DNA of 44,715 nt from Acidobacterium sp. (GTDB taxonomy: Bacteria; Acidobacteriota; Terriglobia; Terriglobales; Acidobacteriaceae). The position numbers and the translations under genes are program-made. Positions 8,228 through 15,908 of this stretch are shown piece by piece. Below the pieces are notes generated by a model, which saw only the letters and a program-made list of their open reading frames with translations, was not told the origin of the DNA and ran no database searches. The stretch spans positions 1 through 44,715 of the forward strand of contig PMUI01000050.1 of the NCBI GenBank assembly GCA_003166955.1. Reading direction: 5' to 3'. Positions within the stretch are counted from its first letter, which is position 1, and each line of letters starts with the position of its first letter.

Positions 8228-8908
8228 TTAGGCGGGTTTGTTGCCACGGGCTTGTTGTACGGCTGCAACGATGTTGTTGTAGGCTCCGCAGCGGCAGATG
8301 TTGCCGCTCATGGCGGCGCGGACGGCGTTGTCGTCGGGATCGATGGGCTCGCGGAGCAGCGCCGTGGCGGACATGATCTGGCCCGGGGTGCAGTAGCCGC
8401 ACTGGAATCCGTCATGCTCAAGGAACGCCTGCTGGACCGGAGAGAGCTGGCCGTTTTGCGCGAGGCCTTCGATGGTGACGATCTTGTCGCCCTGATGCAT
8501 GATGGCGAAGCTGAGGCAGGAATTGACGCGGCGGCCGTTGACGTGGACGGTGCACGCGCCGCACTGGCCGTGGTCGCAGCCCTTCTTGGTGCCGAAGAGC
8601 TGGAGGTGATCGCGGAGGGCATCGAGGAGGGTGACGCGGGCCTCGAGGCGGACCCGATACTCTTTGCCGTTGATGTTGAGCGTGACGGGGACTGCGCCGG
8701 GAACTCCGGCGGGAGCTTCTTTTTCGGGGGCTTCGGTCTCGGTGGCGTGGGCCAGCGGAGAGGCGGTGGCCGCGACTCCGGCTGCGCCGAGTTGGGCGAG
8801 GAAGGAGCGGCGCGAGAATCTACCGAAGGCGTGCTCGCGTTCTGTAGTTGAATTGTTGTCGGTGTCAGGTTCCTGGGCGTCTAAGAGAGGCTTCTTAGGT
8901 TGGTCCAT
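8228..8908 (-). CDS. 2Fe-2S subunit of molybdenum hydroxylase with Tat signal (PaoA-like)
   Basis: A 226-residue iron-sulfur subunit, first gene of the operon. The start is ATG 8908, preceded by AGGAG at 5-6 bases; the frame is open further upstream but without a ribosome site. A twin-arginine signal, RFSRRSFLAQLG plus a hydrophobic Ala-rich stretch ending near LAHA, predicts export of the folded complex. The plant-type 2Fe-2S loop is GCDHGQCGACTV with a later Cys in NSCLS. The second cluster ligands are in CGYCTPGQ and CRCG. Tat export fits the periplasmic PaoABC oxidoreductase. Upstream pgsA ends 129 bases away on the same strand, so the operon may have its own promoter. Confidence 0.93.
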   Translation of the reverse strand: MDQPKKPLLDAQEPDTDNNSTTEREHAFGRFSRRSFLAQLGAAGVAATASPLAHATETEAPEKEAPAGVPGAVPVTLNINGKEYRVRLEARVTLLDALRDHLQLFGTKKGCDHGQCGACTVHVNGRRVNSCLSFAIMHQGDKIVTIEGLAQNGQLSPVQQAFLEHDGFQCGYCTPGQIMSATALLREPIDPDDNAVRAAMSGNICRCGAYNNIVAAVQQARGNKPA

Positions 8909-9037
8909 TGCGGCTCCTGATGCATTGGATGTAGTTTGTCCGCTGAAAGAAGCGACAAGTGTTGCCGTGGCCCGAAGATTTCGGGTGACCTGCAAGAGCC
9001 CTGGACCGCCGACCCGCTGACTGGCAAATTTTTGCGG

Positions 9038-9784
9038 CTACGTTACATTGCGCGCGGCGGTGGCGGTGTTCTTCTTCTTCTTGCGGCGGCTGAGGACGAA
9101 ATCGTTGTCGCTCGTGCGCCGCGTGGCGGTCGCCTTGTCGATCTTGCGCCAGAAGGCCACAAAATAATCGACGGCGGAGATGATGGAGACTGCGGCGGTG
9201 TAGTAGATGCCGACCACCGCGAACAGATCGACGGGCATGATGAACCAGCCGATGTGCCAGGAGTACCAGGCGTGGTCGAGAGTGGCGGCGACGACGGAGA
9301 CGATCTGGATGACGGTTTTCAGTTTGCCTACGTCGCTGGCTTCGATGGTGAAGCCTTCGGTGGAGGCGATGGAGCGGAGGCCGCTGACCAGGAATTCGCG
9401 GCCGATGACGACGACGACGATCCACGCTTTGACGACGTGCGGATTGAACTCGACCAGGGCGACGTAGGCGGAGGTGATGAGCAGCTTGTCAGCCAGGGGA
9501 TCGAGGAGCATCCCCATGGTTGTGATCTGGCCACGGTGTCGCGCGAGGTACCCGTCGACGCCGTCGGAAATAGAAAGCAGGATGAAAAACAGGGAGGCGA
9601 TGACTTCCTGCTCGCCGTGCCAGCCGCCGTGAGGAAAGCGGGGCGACAGCATCCAGATGAGCACTGGAATGCAGAAAATCCGGCCCATCGTGATGGAGTT
9701 GGGGAGGTTCACGCGGGATGCGCCCCTGTTGTCATTATGCACCAGGGGGAGGAGGCCATTGACGGCCCGGGTTACTCCAGTCAT
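9038..9784 (-). CDS. pgsA: CDP-diacylglycerol-glycerol-3-phosphate 3-phosphatidyltransferase
   Basis: Makes phosphatidylglycerol phosphate at the inner membrane, the first committed step to phosphatidylglycerol and cardiolipin. The CDP-alcohol phosphotransferase signature is complete: D74, D77, G78, A81, R82, G91, D95 and D99 within DGVDGYLAR and GMLLDPLAD. Several hydrophobic helices surround it. The C-terminus is a basic, lysine-rich tail (RRKKKKN). PgsA proteins usually begin close to NLPNSIT, which is residue 26 here; a GTG exists at that point, so translation may start later than the ATG at 9784. It diverges from the coiled-coil protein gene at 9847. Confidence 0.93.
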   Translation of the reverse strand: MTGVTRAVNGLLPLVHNDNRGASRVNLPNSITMGRIFCIPVLIWMLSPRFPHGGWHGEQEVIASLFFILLSISDGVDGYLARHRGQITTMGMLLDPLADKLLITSAYVALVEFNPHVVKAWIVVVVIGREFLVSGLRSIASTEGFTIEASDVGKLKTVIQIVSVVAATLDHAWYSWHIGWFIMPVDLFAVVGIYYTAAVSIISAVDYFVAFWRKIDKATATRRTSDNDFVLSRRKKKKNTATAARNVT

Positions 9785-9798
9785 GACACGAAAGAACT

Positions 9799-9828
9799 TT
9801 GGTAGGTGTGGGTTCTATTGACTATAGT
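9799..9828 (+). promoter_or_regulatory. putative promoter for the 9847 gene
   Basis: TTGGTA (9799-9804), 18-base spacer, TATAGT (9823-9828). This would start transcription near 9835, a few bases before an AGGA ribosome site and the ATG at 9847. It matches four and five of six consensus bases. Confidence 0.4.
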
Positions 9829-9846
9829 GATCGCAGGAACTGCTCC

Positions 9847-10392
9847 ATGAACCCGAACGCAGGGCAATCGGCGGTCGACAGGCTCATTGCGCTGGCGCAG
9901 GAAAAGCCAGCCCGGCCCAGCGCCGCCTCGGACGAACTGACCGACCTGGAGACGGTCCCGCTCGGCCTGCCTTCGCCGAGAGAGCTGGAGCACAATCCTA
10001 TGTGGAAAGCGCTGCTGCAGTTGCGGGTGTTTCTGCCCTATGTCGCGCGGCTGCTGGAGATGAGCAGCCCATCGCAGCAGCAGTCAACCGCGCTCTCTAC
10101 AGAAGTGCGCAGCGAGATGCGGCAAAGCGTGGGCGCGCTGGAGAGCTCGCACCGCGACCTGCGTCTTGCGGTGCAGGACCAGACAGTGGAGATCAAGCGG
10201 ATCGAGGAGACGGCGACGCGCACGCGCGAGGCCACGGAGCGCAATGCTCTGGAGGTGACGGAGCTGGCCGAGGATGTGCGGTCGATGCGGTCGCTGGTGA
10301 AGACGGCGCTGGTGATTCTGGTGCTGTTGTTCCTGTCGGTGATCGGGACGGTGATTTTTCTGCTGTTCAAGGTCAGGCCTCTGCTGCACTGA
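9847..10392 (+). CDS. coiled-coil protein with C-terminal membrane anchor, unknown function
   Basis: I do not recognise the family. The start is ATG 9847, with AGGA about 9 bases upstream; an earlier in-frame start at 9799 lacks one. The 181 residues comprise a variable N-terminus, a segment with LRVFLPYVARLLEM near 60-75, a charged heptad-rich helix from about 80 to 150 (likely coiled coil), and one strong membrane helix (ALVILVLLFLSVIGTVIFLLF) close to the C-terminus. It is a tail-anchored protein with the coiled coil in the cytoplasm by inference. It sits upstream of zapB-like and zapA genes, so a division or envelope scaffold role is possible but unproven. Confidence 0.7.
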   Translation: MNPNAGQSAVDRLIALAQEKPARPSAASDELTDLETVPLGLPSPRELEHNPMWKALLQLRVFLPYVARLLEMSSPSQQQSTALSTEVRSEMRQSVGALESSHRDLRLAVQDQTVEIKRIEETATRTREATERNALEVTELAEDVRSMRSLVKTALVILVLLFLSVIGTVIFLLFKVRPLLH

Positions 10393-10488
10393 GCGGGGTC
10401 TGGCTCGGGGCTCTGCGGACCCCTTGGTGCTGATTCTCAGGCAACGGCTGGGGCGGGTTTGGCCTCTCCTTCTGGATGAGGAGGGGTT

Positions 10489-10677
10489 ATGGCCGAGGCT
10501 TTGAGGAAGTCTGAAGAAATTCCAGACAACGCAGACGAAACGGCGCAGGACGAGCGTGAGCCCACTTTGGGCGAGGAGATTCGTGCGCGGGTGAAGCATG
10601 CCCATAAGGGCGATGTGGGAGTGCCTGGGACGAATGACGAAGTTTTCCAGGGGTCGAAGGTGCGGGAGCTGGGGTAG
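10489..10677 (+). CDS. small acidic protein, unknown function
   Basis: A 62-residue protein without Cys or membrane segments, rich in Glu and Asp in the first half. No family recognised. It is supported by a strong GAGGAGGGG ribosome site a few bases before the ATG and by its position in a run of + strand genes. The stop codon is followed at once by a heptamer array (10678-10712). Confidence 0.55.
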   Translation: MAEALRKSEEIPDNADETAQDEREPTLGEEIRARVKHAHKGDVGVPGTNDEVFQGSKVRELG

Positions 10678-10712
10678 GGCAGCCGGAAGCCTGAAGCTGG
10701 AAGCCGGGAGAG
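10678..10712. repeat. heptamer array directly after a stop codon
   Basis: Five 7-base units start on the first base after the TAG of the 62-residue gene. The consensus is GGAAGCC; the second and fourth units are exact, the others differ by one to three bases or more. It is part of the window-wide set of arrays described in the findings. Confidence 0.65.
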
Positions 10713-10746
10713 ACGGTTTGGCCCGATTTTCCTGCGTCCGGAGCGC

Positions 10747-10752
10747 TATACT
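10747..10752 (+). promoter_or_regulatory. putative -10 box for zapB-zapA
   Basis: TATACT, five of six consensus bases, 29 bases before the zapB-like ATG. No convincing -35 at the right distance. Transcription would begin near 10759, leaving room for the GAGG ribosome site. Confidence 0.35.
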
Positions 10753-10781
10753 GCGCGAAGAAATATTGAGGTGACCCTGGA

Positions 10782-11060
10782 ATGGCAACACTGAGCGTGC
10801 ACGAAGCACAATTGCCCATCACCGCGGACGACTTCAGCGCTCTGGAAGAGCGCGTGGTGCGCGCCGTGGAGGTGGTGAAACACGAGCGCGCGGCGCGGGC
10901 GGAGGCTGACAAGAACGCGGCGCGGCTGCAGAGCCTGCTGGACGCGCAGTCCGGGCTGCTGGAGCAGGCCAAAGAGCAGCTGCGCACACTGGAGCGCGAG
11001 CGGGAGCAGGTTCGCCAGCGCGTGGAACGCCTGCTGAAGCAGATCGACGAGATTGCCTGA
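10782..11060 (+). CDS. ZapB-like coiled-coil protein
   Basis: A 92-residue protein that is almost entirely one helix with heptad periodicity from about residue 20 to the end (LDAQSGLLEQAKEQL, LEREREQVRQRVERLL). Size, coiled coil and position directly before zapA (2 bases between stop and start) suggest a ZapB-like cell-division factor. ZapB links ZapA-FtsZ to the chromosome terminus in enterobacteria; here that function is inferred from context only. GAGG lies about 10 bases before the ATG. Confidence 0.65.
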   Translation: MATLSVHEAQLPITADDFSALEERVVRAVEVVKHERAARAEADKNAARLQSLLDAQSGLLEQAKEQLRTLEREREQVRQRVERLLKQIDEIA

Positions 11061-11062
11061 CC

Positions 11063-11383
11063 ATGGCCGACGACAACGCCATCACCGTCGATATCTACGA
11101 CCAGACCTACCGGCTGAACGGCAACGACCGCGAGTATGTCGAGCGGCTGGCCGCAACCGTCGACGCGAAGATGCGAGCCGTGGCCACGCAGGGACGGACG
11201 GTCGACTCACTGCGGGTGGCGGTGCTGGCGGCACTGAACCTGGCCGATGAGCTGGCGCGGCTCGAGGAACGGTACGCGGCTGTGACGAACGGCGGCGATA
11301 GTGTGGAATCGATCCGGAGCCGGGCGCACTCGCTGAGCGGCATGTTGGATGAGGTGCTGGGGGAAGAGCGCAAAGCGGGGTGA
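11063..11383 (+). CDS. zapA: cell division protein ZapA
   Basis: ZapA binds FtsZ and bundles its filaments at mid-cell. The 106 residues have the usual layout: an N-terminal beta strand-turn segment (ITVDIYDQTYRLNG) followed by EYVERLAATVDAKM and a long coiled-coil helix with VAVLAALNLADELARLEE. Length and motif spacing are normal. It is tightly coupled to the zapB-like gene upstream. In many bacteria 6S RNA lies beside zapA; here a 6S candidate lies about 3.4 kb further on. Confidence 0.88.
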   Translation: MADDNAITVDIYDQTYRLNGNDREYVERLAATVDAKMRAVATQGRTVDSLRVAVLAALNLADELARLEERYAAVTNGGDSVESIRSRAHSLSGMLDEVLGEERKAG

Positions 11384-11387
11384 AGAT

Positions 11388-11401
11388 AGGGTACAGGGTG
11401 C
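11388..11401. repeat. short heptamer pair after the zapA stop
   Basis: Two units, AGGGTAC and AGGGTGC, begin 5 bases after the zapA TGA. The 11-base word ACAGGGTGCAG found here recurs exactly in the array at 24744-24792. Confidence 0.5.
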
Positions 11402-11425
11402 AGTAGAAGCGGCGAACGCGAGATT

Positions 11426-12052
11426 GTGACTGCTACTGTGAACGCGGTGGAGCTGCGGCGCCCGTACCTGATTCACGGGCTGGTGTTGCTCGTCGGCTGG
11501 GGCACGTATCTGCTGGACCGGGACGACGTCCTGTGGCGCTTCATCCGTCATTCCCCTCACTCGCGGTTGCTCGAGCATGTCGGCTTCGGATGCGCGGCGG
11601 CGGCGATAGGGCTCGGGATCCTGCTGGGTTGCTGGAGAACGGATCGGGACTACGGCGCGGAGGGATGGACGCCCGGATCGATTCGGCGGCGGCGCGCGGG
11701 GGAGATTCTGCACGGGATCGGGCTGGCCTCGCTGGTGCCGGTGGCCGGCTTTGTGCTGCTGGTTTGCGGAGAAGCGATCCGCAGCGTGCTCTATGCCAGG
11801 CTGAAAATGCGGATCGCGCGGGAACACAGCGGCGGAGTGCCCGGCGGAGTGCCTATTGCGGCGCCTCCTGGCCCGGCGTGGAAATGGCTGGTGCTGAGCC
11901 AGGCGGGCATGTGGTGCGCCTTTGCCTCCATGGTCATCTTCAGCGTCGTGCTCATCGATCACGCGGCTGACCGTATGTTTGGGATCACGATCCTGGTTTC
12001 TATAGTGACTCGCGCGATGCTGCCGTTGGACAATTTCATCCCGGCTCGGTGA
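11426..12052 (+). CDS. multi-pass membrane protein, unknown function
   Basis: A 208-residue membrane protein of no recognised family, starting at GTG 11426. Four hydrophobic segments are apparent: YLIHGLVLLVGWGTYLL, VGFGCAAAAIGLGILLG, ILHGIGLASLVPVAGFVLLVCG and the C-terminal pair MWCAFASMVIFSVVLI and FGITILVSIV. A Gly/Pro-rich loop separates the third and fourth. It follows zapA by 42 bases, possibly in the same transcript. Start codon choice is uncertain because no clear ribosome site precedes it. Confidence 0.65.
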   Translation: MTATVNAVELRRPYLIHGLVLLVGWGTYLLDRDDVLWRFIRHSPHSRLLEHVGFGCAAAAIGLGILLGCWRTDRDYGAEGWTPGSIRRRRAGEILHGIGLASLVPVAGFVLLVCGEAIRSVLYARLKMRIAREHSGGVPGGVPIAAPPGPAWKWLVLSQAGMWCAFASMVIFSVVLIDHAADRMFGITILVSIVTRAMLPLDNFIPAR

Positions 12053-12055
12053 TTG

Positions 12056-12069
12056 TTGGTCACTGGTCA
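12056..12069. repeat. possible heptamer pair after a stop codon
   Basis: TTGGTCA and CTGGTCA lie in register starting 4 bases after the TGA of the membrane protein gene. Only two units, so this is the weakest member of the set. Confidence 0.35.
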
Positions 12070-12090
12070 TGGAGGCGGCTGATTCGCGCA

Positions 12091-12099
12091 TGCTATATT
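12091..12099 (+). promoter_or_regulatory. putative extended -10 promoter for the DinB-like gene
   Basis: TGCTATATT is an extended -10 (TGn followed by TATATT), 32 bases before the ATG. An AAAGGA ribosome site follows. No clear -35, as is common with extended -10 promoters. Confidence 0.45.
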
Positions 12100-12131
12100 C
12101 TGCGGACTATTGGACCTAAAGGATCGCAAAC

Positions 12132-12665
12132 ATGAAGAAAGCCGCAATTCTCCTTGTCCTGAGTTTTTCGTTTGGCGCTTTGGCGCAGAGCAAGCAACCG
12201 CCCACCACACTGCGCGGCGTCCTGCTGGAGCAGCTGCACGACACGCACGATACGGAAGACTGGTTTGTGCCGGCGAAGATCGCCGTCGCAGGACTAACGG
12301 CGGAGCAGGCGAAGTGGATGCCGCCGGGAGGCGGGCATTCGGTTGGTCAACTGGCATATCACATCTGGTACTGGGACAACCGGTCGCTGCAGCAGTTCAA
12401 GGGCGAGAAGCAGGAGCCCTTCGACGGAAACAACAACGAGACCTTCACCGACTTCAACGCGGCGCAGTGGGACGATCTGCAGAAGAAGCTCGACCAGGTG
12501 CAGACGGACTGGGAGAAGGCGGTGGAGGCGGCCGACGATGCGACGCTGGCAAAGAACGCGTCGCTGATCGCACATATCGGGGCGCACGACGCGTACCACC
12601 TCGGGCAGATTCTCTACGTGCGGAAGCTCGAAGGCGCGTGGGACCCGAGCAAGGGCGTGAAATAG
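12132..12665 (+). CDS. secreted DinB-like metal-binding protein
   Basis: A 177-residue protein of the DinB/YfiT four-helix family with a Sec signal peptide (MKKAAILLVLSFSFGALAQ). The three His typical of the metal site are present: one in LAYHIWYW and two in AHDAYHLGQI. Family members are often thiol-dependent transferases, but many secreted acidobacterial members have no known reaction. The signal peptide places it in the periplasm. It precedes a DUF255 gene and follows an extended -10 promoter. Confidence 0.85.
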   Translation: MKKAAILLVLSFSFGALAQSKQPPTTLRGVLLEQLHDTHDTEDWFVPAKIAVAGLTAEQAKWMPPGGGHSVGQLAYHIWYWDNRSLQQFKGEKQEPFDGNNNETFTDFNAAQWDDLQKKLDQVQTDWEKAVEAADDATLAKNASLIAHIGAHDAYHLGQILYVRKLEGAWDPSKGVK

Positions 12666-12758
12666 CGGTTTCGGCCGCGGCGCCTGGCGCGAATGCTGGC
12701 AAATATTGGCGGCCTGGGCAATCCATTTCTGACTACGCGGTCGTATATCTGGATAGAC

Positions 12759-14554
12759 ATGCGACCGCGCTCGATCATCCTCGCAACGTTGCTCAGCCTG
12801 CTGATGGCCGCGCTGGCTCTGGCGCAATCGCCGGCGCCGGCAACGCAGCTTGCGTGGCAGCCGTGGTCCGATGCGGTGTTTGCGCAGGCGCGGGCGGAAC
12901 ACAAATTTGTCCTGCTCGATCTGGAAGCAGTGTGGTGCCACTGGTGTCACGCGATGGACGACGTGACCTACAAGGATCCCATCGTGATCCGACTGCTGCG
13001 GGAGCACTATCTGCTGATCAAGGTCGATCAGGATTCGCGGCCGGATATTTCGAATCGTTACGAGGATTACGGCTGGCCGGCGACGGTGGTTTTTGCCGGC
13101 GATGGGTCGGAGATCGTCAAGCGCCAGGGGTACATTCCGCCGCGGCCGATGTCGTCGATGCTGCAGGCGATCATCGACGATCCGTCGCCGGGACCGAGTG
13201 TAGTGAGGAGGCCGCGTTTCATCCGGCGGCAAATGCGGCGATCGCGCCGGCGCTGCTGGACCGCGTGCGCGCCAGCTACGAGAAGCAGTACGACAAGGAT
13301 GCGGCGGGTTGGGGCTTCGGGCACAAGTATCTCGATGGCGACTCGGTGGAGTACGCGATGCGGGCGGCGGCGCGGGGCAATGCGGTGCTTGCCAAGCGCG
13401 CTGCGAACACGCTGCACAATGCGACGGCGCTCATCGATCCGGTGTGGGGCGGGATGTATCAGTATTCGGTGGACGGTGTTTGGAAGGAGCCGCATTTCGA
13501 GAAGCTGATCTCGATTCAGGCGGTGGCGCTGCGCGAGTATTCGCTCGGGTACGCGCAAACGCAGAACCGCGAAGAGCTGGGCGCGGCTGAATCCGTACAT
13601 CGCTATGTGACGCGCTTTCTGATGGCGCCGTCGACGGGAGCGTTCTATGTTTCGCAGGATGCCGATCTGCATGATGGGCAGGAAAACGAATCGTATTTCA
13701 GGCTGGCGGATGCTGAGCGGCGGAAACAGGGGATTCCGCGCATCGACGAGCATGTGTATGCGCGGGAGAACGGTTGGATGATCTCCGCGATGTGCGTGTA
13801 TTCGGCCGCGTCGGGCGATGCTTCGGCGCTGGGGGAGGCGCAGCGCGCGGCGGGCTGGATCGCAGCGCATCGCGGTTTGCCTGGCGGTGGGTTCCGTCAT
13901 GGTGAGGCCGATGCTGCCGGACCGTATTTGGGCGACACGCTGGCGATGGGGCAGGCTTTTCTGGATCTGTACAACGTGACGGGCAATCGCGAGGATCTTC
14001 ACGCGGCCGAAGGTGCGGGACGATTTATTGCGGCGCATTTCGCGCCGGCTGCGCGGGGGACGGGGTTCGTGACGTCAGCCACGGCCACGGATGCGTCGTA
14101 TCGGCCGCATCCCGATCGCGACGAGAATATCGCGCTGGTGCGGTTTGCCAGCATGCTGGTTTTGGCTTCCGGGGACGATCGCTTTCAGGAGATGGGCCTG
14201 GAGGCGATGCGCTATCTCGCCGCCGAATCGATTGCGACGCAGCCTCTTTCCGCCGGCATTTTGCTGGCGAGCGAGGATGCGACCCAGATGCCGATGCACG
14301 TTACCGTGGTTGGGCCGGCAACGAATCCGCAGACCATGGCACTGCACGATGCCGCGCTGCACACGATTGCCTCGCACGAGCTGATCGAGGTACGAGATCC
14401 CGCGGATCGCTCGCCGATCCCGACGAAGGTAACTTATCCACAGCTCGGCCGGCCGGCGCTGTTCCTGTGCACGGCGACCGCGTGCTCGTCGCCGGTCTTC
14501 GATGCGGGTCAGGTGAGGGGCAAAATCGAACGCGCCCAGCTGCGCGTGCAGTAG
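12759..14554 (+). pseudogene. DUF255/YyaL-type thioredoxin-fold plus alpha-toroid protein, frameshifted
   Basis: Reading from ATG 12759 gives a signal peptide (LATLLSLLMAALALAQ) and a thioredoxin-like domain with VWCHWCHAMDD (C60, C63), the hallmark of DUF255. At about 13190-13215 the coding frame changes. From there to 14554 another frame carries YEKQYD, GWGFGHKYLDGD and a long toroid-like region, ending at the TAG at 14552-14554. The jump equals a one-base loss (or two-base gain) in an otherwise intact gene of about 599 codons. No other stops are seen. It may be a real disabling mutation, a sequence error, or frameshifted translation. Thioredoxin-toroid fusions of this kind have no well established reaction. 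An earlier in-frame ATG at 12693 is less likely. Confidence 0.8.
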
Positions 14555-14707
14555 ATGCAAGTGTCCACTTTCAAAGGCGATCGAGGGCGCATCGTCGCGA
14601 CGCTCAAAGTCCGGAACCGCGGTGATTTCCGAATCGGCCCGTTCTGGGCATTACTTCCGAAACGGGACCAAAAGGCAATCTGACCCATTCGTGGGAATAT
14701 GTGCCCC

Positions 14708-14737
14708 TTGCTAATTTGCCGAGGTTGCCGTTAGCAT
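14708..14737 (+). promoter_or_regulatory. putative promoter for 6S RNA
   Basis: TTGCTA (14708-14713), 18-base spacer, TAGCAT (14732-14737). It predicts a start near 14744, where the folded RNA begins. Confidence 0.4.
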
Positions 14738-14743
14738 CCACTC

Positions 14744-14945
14744 AAGAGATCGGCCTGCAAAGCAGGTGAGGGCGGTCAACGCTGGATGAACCTACATTCA
14801 TGCGAACAGGGGGCTCGACTCGACAAATCGGTTCGGTGTGCAGTGTCCGCCAGTCCGGAATGCCTAAAGAACCGCGGCGAGTTCCCACCGTCTTAGGACG
14901 GGTTCACCAGCGCATCACCCCACGGCCAAGCGGGCCGGTGTCTTA
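14744..14945 (+). ncRNA. ssrS: 6S RNA candidate
   Basis: 6S RNA mimics an open promoter and sequesters sigma70-type RNA polymerase. The region folds as one long irregular hairpin. The closing stem has CGCTGG and TGAACC (14780-14792, one bulged A) paired with GGTTCACCAGCG (14901-14912). A central bubble leaves 14793-14808 unpaired on the 5' side and a small hairpin, CCGTC/GACGG (14888-14901), on the 3' side, as in E. coli 6S. The apical arm has GGGGGCTCG (14809-14817) paired with CGAGTTCCC (14878-14886) and CGGTTC with GAACCG. The words GTCCG, GCCTAAA and GCGGCGA follow the same order as in the E. coli 6S apical arm. Ends are approximate; no protein gene fits here. Confidence 0.68.
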
Positions 14946-15010
14946 CTTCGTCACGCAGAAGCGCGTGGCAGGGGTTCGGGCTCTTCTTTCCATCCCGCGC
15001 TGATCGACGC

Positions 15011-15808
15011 GTGCATCCTCTTCTCTTCCATTTCGGACACATTGGAATTCCCACTTACGGCGTCTGCATGGCGCTGGGCCTGCTGTCGGCGCTGGCGGTT
15101 TCGCTGCTGACGGCGAAGTGGGCCGCCCTGAGCGCGGAAAGAGTCTGGAACCTCGAGCTGATTGCGATTCTCACCGCGCTGTTTGCATCGCGGCTGCTGA
15201 TGATCGTTGGCCATCCGCACCTGTTTCGTAGCCATCCCTTCTGGCTGCTGGGGTTGCTGAACCTGCCGAGTATCTGGTTTGCGCTGGGCGGCGTGCTGAT
15301 CGGCGTGCTGGCGGCGATGCTGTACGCGCGTGCAGAGGGGCTGCCGCTGTTGAAGACCGCGGATGCGCTGGCTGCGCCTGTGGCGCTGGCGTTTTGCCTG
15401 AACCGCATCGGCGCATTCTGCGGCGGTTCGGCATGGGGAACCTCAACGCAGATGCCGTGGGGTGTCGTCTACCGCAGCCCTGTGGCGTATCTGTGGTATC
15501 GCGTGCCGCTAGGGACGCCGCTCAATCCGGTGCAGATTTACGACGCTGCTGTTTCGCTGGCGCTGTTCGTGATGCTGCTTTGGCTGGGGCGGCGCGGCCG
15601 GTCTGGGCGAGCGGGTGAGATTGCGGGGGCGTGGCTGTTTCTATATGGCGTGTGCCGGTTCTTCCTCGAGTTTCTGCGCGGCGATCCGGCGCGCGAGCCA
15701 CTGCTGGGCGGCACGGTGACGCTGGCGCAGGTGTTGTCGATGGGGGCGGTGATTCTGGGGGCTGCGCTGTCGCTGCGACGCTCTCCGGAACCGCCGCCGT
15801 TGTCATAA
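15011..15808 (+). CDS. lgt: prolipoprotein diacylglyceryl transferase
   Basis: Moves diacylglycerol from phosphatidylglycerol to the lipobox Cys of prelipoproteins at the inner membrane. The 265 residues start at GTG 15011 and include about seven membrane helices. Conserved pieces are HFGHIGIPTYGV at the N-terminus, NRIGAFCGG (the key Arg of the Lgt signature), LNPVQIYDA, and GVCRFFLEFLRGD (the second key Arg). The segment equivalent to the E. coli HGGL loop reads FALGGVLIG, so the His found there is absent. This makes it a divergent Lgt. It begins shortly after the 6S RNA candidate. Confidence 0.88.
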   Translation: MHPLLFHFGHIGIPTYGVCMALGLLSALAVSLLTAKWAALSAERVWNLELIAILTALFASRLLMIVGHPHLFRSHPFWLLGLLNLPSIWFALGGVLIGVLAAMLYARAEGLPLLKTADALAAPVALAFCLNRIGAFCGGSAWGTSTQMPWGVVYRSPVAYLWYRVPLGTPLNPVQIYDAAVSLALFVMLLWLGRRGRSGRAGEIAGAWLFLYGVCRFFLEFLRGDPAREPLLGGTVTLAQVLSMGAVILGAALSLRRSPEPPPLS

Positions 15809-15908
15809 CGCTTTAACATTCTGCTGGCAGGATGCACGGGACTCTCCTTTCAGGAGACAGGTATGATGCGGGGAACCATCTCATCCAAGGGGGTGGCGGG
15901 AGACTCCG

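Noticed and set aside
12110-14554. A single 814-codon gene covering the DinB-like and DUF255 region
   Set aside because: Its first two thirds read the DinB-like and thioredoxin-domain genes out of frame. Only the part after about 13200 is real coding sequence, and it belongs to the frameshifted DUF255 gene.
14555-14700. Possible decayed insertion-sequence end (words such as GTGTCCACTTTCAAA and CTGACCCATTC)
   Set aside because: These words vaguely recall IS21-type element ends, but there is no transposase fragment, no matching inverted end and no target duplication, so nothing can be supported. The stretch holds no gene that I can see.
14800-15003. Short protein gene upstream of lgt
   Set aside because: It overlaps the 6S RNA fold, has no ribosome site and no protein-like composition.
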